Shown: piece by piece, positions 58,455-64,000 of the stretch
Layout: every line of letters starts with the position of its first letter
Numbering within the stretch: the first letter of the stretch is position 1
Source of the DNA: an uncultured Sinobacteraceae bacterium
Lineage (GTDB): Bacteria > Pseudomonadota > Gammaproteobacteria > Steroidobacterales > Steroidobacteraceae
Assembly: GCA_937902995.1 (NCBI GenBank)
Contig: CALEKY010000094.1
Coordinates: forward strand, 124,001-188,000
Direction of reading: 5' to 3'
Length of the DNA stretch: 64,000 nucleotides
The notes under the pieces: model-generated
Database searches by the model: none
Told to the model about the DNA's origin: nothing
Seen by the model: the letters and a program-made list of their open reading frames with translations, nothing else
Program-made: the position numbers and the translations under genes

Positions 58455-60824
58455 CTACTCGCGAGTCTTGAGAACGCCGATCAGATCGAGCCGGTCCAAG
58501 CGACGACGAACCAGAATGACGGAGCCGGCAGTCGCCAACAATGCGCTGATCATCGCCCATGCATACGTGGACGGCTCGATCACGAACGGCACGCGGAACA
58601 ACTCGGTCTTGAATGCTGCAACGATGAGTCGCGCCAGGACATGGCCGACGAGGCAGCCGAGCGGAAGCGCCAAGAGCGCCAGCAGAGCGATCTCGCCCAC
58701 CAACAAATAGGAGATCTCGGCGCGCGTAAAGCCGAGCACGCGCAACGTCGCGAGCTCGCGACCTCGCTCGGACAAGGCAATTCGCGCGGCATTGTAAGTG
58801 ACGCCGAATGCGAGCGCGCCCGAAAAGACGATGAAGAACGAGACGAAGATCATGATGGTCTGGGCCATCGTTTCGTTGAACGTGACGATGGCCGCAGACT
58901 TCAGCGTGATGGAGCTCAGCCGCGGCAGCTCCGTGAGCTTGCGAAGCAGTGTCGGCAACTGCAAGGGATCCACCCGCAGATGAACGGTCGAAGCGGTCGG
59001 ACGCTCCTTGAGCCGTCGCGCCAAGGCGCCGAGCTCGATATACGCGGGCGAACCGAGATAGGTCTCGAAGATGCCGGAGACGGGAACGGTGAACGTGTCG
59101 CGCCGGCCGGTGAGCAACTCGACGGTGATGCGGTCGCCACGTTGCACACCCAACAAATCGGCGAGCATCGAGGAAATCATCACGCCTTCGTCGGCAAGAC
59201 GCAGTGCGCGTCCGCTCGCGTCGAACACTCGATAGAGCTGCTGTTCAGCCGGCAAGCCCTGCAGCGACTCGCGCTCTTCGCGCGCTCCGAATCGCAGCTT
59301 CGCAGGCGCAAACAACATCGGCTCGACGACCATCACGCCCGGCAACCGGCTCAAGTCGCGCGCAACTTCAGTTGAACGCGGCTCGATGAAGCTGACGGAA
59401 ACATCCTGCGACTGCGCTTGCTGGAAATACACGTTGACCATGTGATCGGTCGCATCGATCCATTGCAATGCCACTATCAGCACGGCGACCGACATCGCGA
59501 TGCCTGCGCACGTCGTAAAGGAACGCATCGGCCATCGTCCCACCTGACGCAGAATGATTCGCGTGAGCTGCTCGATGTTGGCGAGCCATCGCACCTCGGA
59601 AAGCCGCGTGCGCCGGAACATCGGGGGCGCTGGCGGCAGCATCGCCTGAGCCGGCGCGAGGTTCGCGGCATTTCGTACGGAGCGCCAGGCGCCTGCGAGC
59701 GCTGCACCGACGCCGATCACCAATCCCAACACGAACGGCATCGGTCCCGGCCGATAGAGCAGGAACGGAAAATGGAAGAACTGAGCGTACAGTTGAGTGT
59801 TGTGCTTCCCGAGAATGTAGCCGGCGATCCAACCCAGCAGGACGCCGATCACTCCGATCACGACGACGAACTTCGTGTAATGCCACGCGATCTCGCGCCG
59901 GCCGTAGCCGAATGCCTTGAGCAATCCGATTTCGCTGCGCTCCAGCGCGATCAAGCGCGCGAGCACCATGTTCGTGAGGAAGGCCGCCACGGCCAGGAAG
60001 ATCGCCGGCAGGATGTGCGCGAGCTTGCGCAGCTGTGCGATCTCGTTCATCAAGAACCAATTCGAGATCTGATCGTCTCGCGAAGAGGCGCCGATACCGC
60101 CGTAGCGTTCGAGAATGCGATCGACCGCTTCGATCGTGGCCTCGACATCGGCACCGCGCAGCAAGGCGATGCTGACGTCGTTGAAAGCCCCTTCCAGATC
60201 GAAGGCCGCCTGCAGGGTCTCTTCATCCATCCACAACACGCCGAAACGCTGATCGTCGGGCATCAACGCACCCGGACCGATCGCATAGACGTACTCGGGA
60301 GACAATGCGATGCCGACGACGGTGAGCTCGCGCCAGGTACCGTTGAGAATGGCGCGCAGACGCGACTCGATCCGCAGATCGTGAGCTTCGGCGAAGGGCT
60401 CGGAGACGACGACTTCGTTGGCCGCGCGAGCATGCGGCAAACGTCCTGCGCGCATGGCGAGCCGATTGAGCAATCCGCCGCCGTTCGCCGGCACGGACAC
60501 GAGCCGACCGACCACCGGTTCTTCGAAACCGGCGATCTCGAGCACGGCATTCCTGACCACGCGCGTCTCGACGGTTTGCACGCCGGGCAGGTCGGCAATC
60601 TGGGCGGCGATGCGCTTCGGCGCGCGTTTGACTTGCGCGAAGATGTCGGCAAAACGATAGCGCTCGTAATAGGCTCGCGCGGTCTCCTCGAGCGCCTCGA
60701 CGTTCGTCAGACCCGTGATCAACACGCCGATGCCGGACGCCATGATGAGGGCGATCGCGAGCACCTGCCCGCGCATGCGCCATAGATCGCGCCAGAGCTT
60801 GCGATCGAGCGCTCGTCTCACCAT
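58455..60824 (-). CDS. ABC transporter permease with two FtsX domains
   Basis: A 789-residue permease. Eight or so helices occur in two clusters: N-terminal [26 protein letters not shown], middle [40 protein letters not shown] and [18 protein letters not shown], and C-terminal [23 protein letters not shown] and [24 protein letters not shown]. Between them are large extracytoplasmic domains. It follows the FtsX/MacB-type duplicated layout. The ATPase gene overlaps its start by 7 bp. Confidence 0.92.
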   Translation of the reverse strand: MVRRALDRKLWRDLWRMRGQVLAIALIMASGIGVLITGLTNVEALEETARAYYERYRFADIFAQVKRAPKRIAAQIADLPGVQTVETRVVRNAVLEIAGFEEPVVGRLVSVPANGGGLLNRLAMRAGRLPHARAANEVVVSEPFAEAHDLRIESRLRAILNGTWRELTVVGIALSPEYVYAIGPGALMPDDQRFGVLWMDEETLQAAFDLEGAFNDVSIALLRGADVEATIEAVDRILERYGGIGASSRDDQISNWFLMNEIAQLRKLAHILPAIFLAVAAFLTNMVLARLIALERSEIGLLKAFGYGRREIAWHYTKFVVVIGVIGVLLGWIAGYILGKHNTQLYAQFFHFPFLLYRPGPMPFVLGLVIGVGAALAGAWRSVRNAANLAPAQAMLPPAPPMFRRTRLSEVRWLANIEQLTRIILRQVGRWPMRSFTTCAGIAMSVAVLIVALQWIDATDHMVNVYFQQAQSQDVSVSFIEPRSTEVARDLSRLPGVMVVEPMLFAPAKLRFGAREERESLQGLPAEQQLYRVFDASGRALRLADEGVMISSMLADLLGVQRGDRITVELLTGRRDTFTVPVSGIFETYLGSPAYIELGALARRLKERPTASTVHLRVDPLQLPTLLRKLTELPRLSSITLKSAAIVTFNETMAQTIMIFVSFFIVFSGALAFGVTYNAARIALSERGRELATLRVLGFTRAEISYLLVGEIALLALLALPLGCLVGHVLARLIVAAFKTELFRVPFVIEPSTYAWAMISALLATAGSVILVRRRLDRLDLIGVLKTRE

Positions 60825-61549
60825 GACAGCTCGCGGGCGCGGCGCCGTGTCGGGTTCGGCCGATCCTCGTGAATGGCGCCGTCGCGCATGACGAGGACAC
60901 GATGAGCCATGTCGGCGATCACCGAGTTGTGCGTGATGAGGGCGGTCGTCGTACCGAGCTCGTCATGAATGCGTTCGATGGCTTCGAGCACGAGCACGCC
61001 CGTGGGACTGTCGAGCGCGCCCGTCGGTTCGTCGCACAAGAGCAGATCGGGGCGTTTGGCAATCGCCCGGGCAATCGCCACTCGCTGCTGCTCGCCGCCC
61101 GACAACTGTGCGGGAAAATGGTGCATGCGATGACCGAGACCGACGAGCTCCAAGGCTTCTTCCGGCCGCATCGGCTGCGCAGCGACCTCGGTCACGAGCT
61201 GGACGTTCTCGACCGCCGTCAGACTGGGAATCAGATTGTAGAACTGAAACACGAAGCCGACGTGATCGCGCCGATAGCGCGTCAGTCCCGCATCGTCGAG
61301 CGCGCTCAAGTCGAGGCCTTTGAAATGAACGGTGCCGCTGGTCGGCGTATCGAGGCCGCCCAGGATATTGAGCAGCGTCGACTTGCCGCTGCCGGAGGCG
61401 CCCAGCAGCACGATCAGCTCACCGGCACGCAGCTCGATATCGACGCCGCGCAACGCCTGAACTTCGACCTCGCCGGTTCGATAGATCTTGCTGAGCGCCC
61501 TGCCCTCGAGAATCGGACGGTCTGTCGCGCTTGGTGCTGCCACGGACAT
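60818..61549 (-). CDS. ABC transporter ATPase (MacB/LolD family)
   Basis: A 243-residue nucleotide-binding subunit. Walker A is [12 protein letters not shown], the Q-loop [18 protein letters not shown], the signature [16 protein letters not shown], Walker [14 protein letters not shown], and the H-loop ALITHNS. The LIPSLTAxENV and PTGALDS wording is typical of the LolD/MacB class that pairs with FtsX permeases. The ATG at 61549 gives the normal [33 protein letters not shown] start. The order ATPase-permease-adaptor is on one strand, with overlaps or tiny gaps. Confidence 0.95.
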   Translation of the reverse strand: MSVAAPSATDRPILEGRALSKIYRTGEVEVQALRGVDIELRAGELIVLLGASGSGKSTLLNILGGLDTPTSGTVHFKGLDLSALDDAGLTRYRRDHVGFVFQFYNLIPSLTAVENVQLVTEVAAQPMRPEEALELVGLGHRMHHFPAQLSGGEQQRVAIARAIAKRPDLLLCDEPTGALDSPTGVLVLEAIERIHDELGTTTALITHNSVIADMAHRVLVMRDGAIHEDRPNPTRRRARELSW

Positions 61550-61649
61550 CGAATATCGGAGACTCACTGTCGATCGGAGCATGGTAAGCCATGCTTCGCA
61601 AAGTGCCGCTTCTTTTTGTCTTCGAGCCGCTATAGCGTATAACGGCATC

Positions 61650-62615
61650 ATGCCGCCGACACTGCCTTCCAACCTACGCCTGTTCGCACCCGCATTCGGT
61701 GCCGCGCTCGGCGCTCGCGTAGCGGAAGTGCTCGGAATCCGGCTCGGTTCGATCGAAGAGCGCGACTTCGACGGCGGCGAACAGAAAATGCGGCCGCTCG
61801 AAGACGTCGGCGGTTGCGATGTATTCGTTGTCGCCTCGCTCGATGGCGACGCAACCCTCAGCGCCAACGACAAACTGTGCAGGCTCCTGTTCTTCATCGG
61901 CGCGTTGAAGGATGCCGGCGCCGCCAGGGTCACCGCCTGCGTGCCTTACTTGTGCTACGCCCGCAAGGATCGGCGCACGAATCCGGGCGACCCGATCACG
62001 ACGCGCTACGTCGCCGCGATGTTCGAAGCGGTCGGAACCGATTGCGTGGTCACGATCGACGTGCACAACGAGGCTGCTTTCGACAATGCGTTCCGCTGTA
62101 GAACGGTCCGCATCGAGAGTGCCGAGCTGTTCGCCGCGGCGCTAATCGATGCGGTCGACACCGAACGCTGCGTCGTCGTCTCGCCGGACATCGGCGGCGT
62201 GAAGCGTGCGCAGCGGTTGCGGGAAGCCCTCGCCCATTCTTTCGAACACGAAGTCGGTTTCGCCTTCATGGAAAAGCGGCGCGTCGGCGGTGTGGTATCG
62301 GGCGATGCCTTGATCGGCGAGGTCACCGGACGCGATCTCGTGATTCTCGACGACATGATCGTCTCGGGCGGCACGATCGCCCGCGCCACTCGAGCGGCGC
62401 GTGCCGCCGGAGCGCACAAAGTCGTCGTCGCCGCGGCGCACGCTCCGCTGACGGCTGAGGCTCGGCAATTGCTCGAGGACGGCGGCCCGGATTCGATCCT
62501 GATCAGCGATAGCGTCGCATTGCCGAAAGCCTTTGCGAGCGCGGCACAGTTTCGAATCTGCAGCTGCGCGGACGTTCTCGCTACGACAATCCGGCAATTG
62601 GCGACTCGCTGCTGA
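61650..62615 (+). CDS. prs: Ribose-phosphate pyrophosphokinase, divergent form
   Basis: A 321-residue PRPP synthetase. The flexible loop reads [27 protein letters not shown], the PRPP loop [30 protein letters not shown], and [15 protein letters not shown] replaces the usual VDLHADQIQGFF. It therefore belongs to a diverged branch, not the main housekeeping Prs. Such forms often pair with a thymidine-phosphorylase-like gene or serve NAD salvage; here pncB lies 4.6 kb away. The ATG at 61650 lies 100 bp from the divergent ABC start. Confidence 0.85.
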   Translation: MPPTLPSNLRLFAPAFGAALGARVAEVLGIRLGSIEERDFDGGEQKMRPLEDVGGCDVFVVASLDGDATLSANDKLCRLLFFIGALKDAGAARVTACVPYLCYARKDRRTNPGDPITTRYVAAMFEAVGTDCVVTIDVHNEAAFDNAFRCRTVRIESAELFAAALIDAVDTERCVVVSPDIGGVKRAQRLREALAHSFEHEVGFAFMEKRRVGGVVSGDALIGEVTGRDLVILDDMIVSGGTIARATRAARAAGAHKVVVAAAHAPLTAEARQLLEDGGPDSILISDSVALPKAFASAAQFRICSCADVLATTIRQLATRC

Positions 62616-62712
62616 ATCGAGCACAGGGATACCCTCGAAACGCGAACGGCTTGCGCGGACTGCGGATCCGTTTCTTCCGTCGTATCCTCCGGGACGTCCG
62701 CTGAGATTCTCC

Positions 62713-64000
62713 ATGTCGGAAGCGACCCCCTCGTTCGACATCCGCGCACTGCTCGATCCCGGCGTATACGCGCATCCGGTCGAGCAGCTTCGGCTCAAGG
62801 AAACGCACGTCTCCTGGATCGTGCTGACCGGGCCGTACGTCTACAAGATCAAGAAACCGGTGAAGCTCGACTTCATCGACACCGCGACGCTCGAGCGCAG
62901 ACGATTCCTGTGCGAGGAAGAGCTACGGCTCAATCGTCAATTGGCGCCGGATCTGTATGTCGATGTCGTACCGATTGTCCGTAACGTCGATGGCCTGCGC
63001 GTCGGCGGCGCGGGCGCGCCGGTCGAATACGCCGTGCGCATGAAACAATTCGCATCCGCAGACGAGCTGCAGGAATTGCTCGCGCGCAACGCCGTGAGCG
63101 GCGAAGAAATCGAGCAGCTTGCCGTGCTGCTCGGCGAGTTTCATGCGCATACGCCGAGACTCACCGGTAACGACACTGCAACTCAGCGGATATTCGATAC
63201 CGTCCTGGGAAACGTTCATGAGCTCACGACGCTGGAGCGCTCGCTCGGAACGCTGCCGCATCTCGAGGCGCTCGCCGATTGGCTGCGGGAGCGCATGCTC
63301 CACGATCGCGAACGTTTTCTGGCCCGCGAGCGCGACGGCTACATCCGCGAATGCCACGGCGACCTGCACTCGGGCAACATCGTGCGTTGGCAAGGACGCT
63401 TGTTACCGTTCGATCGGCTCGAGTTCGAGCCGAAGCTGAGATGGATCGATGTCATGGACGACCTGGCATTTCTCGCCATGGACTTGACGAGCCGCGGCCG
63501 GCCGGATCTGGCATGCGTGCTCGTGAGCCGCTATTGCGAGCTGAACGGAGACTATGCAGGCGTGCAGCTCCTACCGTTCTACGCCGTCCATCGAGCGCTG
63601 GTGCGCGCAAAGGTCGACGCCCTCTCCGCACGAGACATCCCGCACCGTCGCTCGGAGTTTCTCGAACGCCTACACATACGCCTGCGCGCGGCGGAGCGAT
63701 GGATGGCGCCGCCCAGACCGTCGCTGGTTCTCATGCATGGCGTCTCGGGTTCCGGTAAATCGTGGCTCAGCGAACGATTGATTCCGGCGCTGCCCGCCAT
63801 TCGCATCCGGTCGGATGTGGAACGCAAACGGCTGGCCGGCGTCTCGATCAACGAGAATGCCGAACCGGCGGTGTACTCGCAGAATTTCACGCAGCGGACC
63901 TATGCTCGCCTGAGCGAATGCGCCGCGGCATGTCTCGACGCGGGATTCACGACGATCCTCGATGCGACATTTCTCGATCCGTCGCAGCGCGTAATCTTCC
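62713..64000 (+). CDS. Aminoglycoside-phosphotransferase-like / P-loop kinase fusion (cut by window edge)
   Basis: From the ATG at 62713 the frame stays open to the window end (429 codons visible). The first 330 residues resemble an aminoglycoside-phosphotransferase fold with the catalytic motif CHGDLHSGNIV (His-Gly-Asp and Asn), and FDRLEFEPKLRWIDVMDDLAFLAMDL. The second part is a P-loop kinase with Walker A GVSGSGKSW and RIRSDVERKRLAG. This two-domain family (COG2187 plus COG0645) is common in proteobacteria; the substrate is unknown. Nothing suggests drug resistance beyond the fold. Confidence 0.85.
   Translation, partial: MSEATPSFDIRALLDPGVYAHPVEQLRLKETHVSWIVLTGPYVYKIKKPVKLDFIDTATLERRRFLCEEELRLNRQLAPDLYVDVVPIVRNVDGLRVGGAGAPVEYAVRMKQFASADELQELLARNAVSGEEIEQLAVLLGEFHAHTPRLTGNDTATQRIFDTVLGNVHELTTLERSLGTLPHLEALADWLRERMLHDRERFLARERDGYIRECHGDLHSGNIVRWQGRLLPFDRLEFEPKLRWIDVMDDLAFLAMDLTSRGRPDLACVLVSRYCELNGDYAGVQLLPFYAVHRALVRAKVDALSARDIPHRRSEFLERLHIRLRAAERWMAPPRPSLVLMHGVSGSGKSWLSERLIPALPAIRIRSDVERKRLAGVSINENAEPAVYSQNFTQRTYARLSECAAACLDAGFTTILDATFLDPSQRVIF

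Noticed and set aside
62713..64000. Aminoglycoside phosphotransferase fold considered as drug resistance
   Set aside because: The fusion with a P-loop kinase is a common chromosomal family of unknown substrate, not a known resistance enzyme.

Overview
The window is a dense, GC-rich stretch of a gammaproteobacterial chromosome. Two conserved housekeeping blocks support this: maf-rng-yhdP-nit-tldD (the order seen in Pseudomonas and relatives) and holA-nadD-rsfS-rlmH. TonB receptors, a FadL porin, Ku proteins and many secreted enzymes suggest a free-living heterotroph, perhaps near Xanthomonadales, Nevskiales or Steroidobacterales. That placement is inference. I saw no rRNA, tRNA, CRISPR array, transposase or phage gene.

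Layout: 1-7.2 kb holds the RNase G / envelope block, with tldD cut by the left edge. 7.7-11.3 kb holds a Ser/Thr kinase and the holA-rlmH block. 11.5-13.9 kb holds a DUF2946 protein and a ZnuD-like receptor. 13.9-16.9 kb holds an M1 aminopeptidase and an acyl desaturase. 17-20.7 kb holds a two-component system, an RDD protein and a probable pseudokinase. 21-23.8 kb holds a DUF1684 protein and a three-gene membrane cassette. 23.9-27.2 kb holds a serine hydrolase, a lipoprotein, a secreted protein of unknown role and an MmcQ/YjbR protein. 27.7-36.4 kb holds a membrane PQQ dehydrogenase, TrhO, an MFS carrier, a DUF167 protein, a quinone reductase, FadL and a phosphoribosyltransferase. 36.7-40 kb holds two small membrane proteins, a universal stress protein, a 45-residue protein, a GNAT enzyme and twin cytochromes c. 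40.2-42.5 kb holds a receptor behind a Fur box. 42.5-47.6 kb holds a beta-CASP nuclease, an alcohol dehydrogenase and a sulfide/persulfide module. 47.7-49.8 kb holds a zinc-ribbon protein and two Ku genes. 49.8-57.1 kb holds a Mn riboswitch with its GDT1-type exporter, an SDR, an ACP-FAAL-acyltransferase fusion, an HPF-cold-shock fusion and pncB. 57.2-64 kb holds a HlyD/ABC exporter, a divergent PRPP synthetase and an APH-kinase fusion cut by the right edge.

Two signals stand out. First, at least thirteen intergenic loci carry short arrays of imperfect 7-bp words (for example AGGCTGT/AGGCTGA, GGGCTTG, GGCGACG, TGTCAAC, GACTCGT). Most consist of a forward array, often a GCGCGC-type hairpin, and then an array of inverted words. 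Many begin at, or supply, the stop codon of a flanking gene. I know of no described family like this in gammaproteobacteria; heptameric STRR repeats of cyanobacteria are the nearest analogue I can name. Second, the sulfide-type ArsR gene and its divergent persulfide-dioxygenase-like gene share one 40-bp palindrome. Within it I can read two face-to-face sigma70-like promoters, each with 17-bp spacing.
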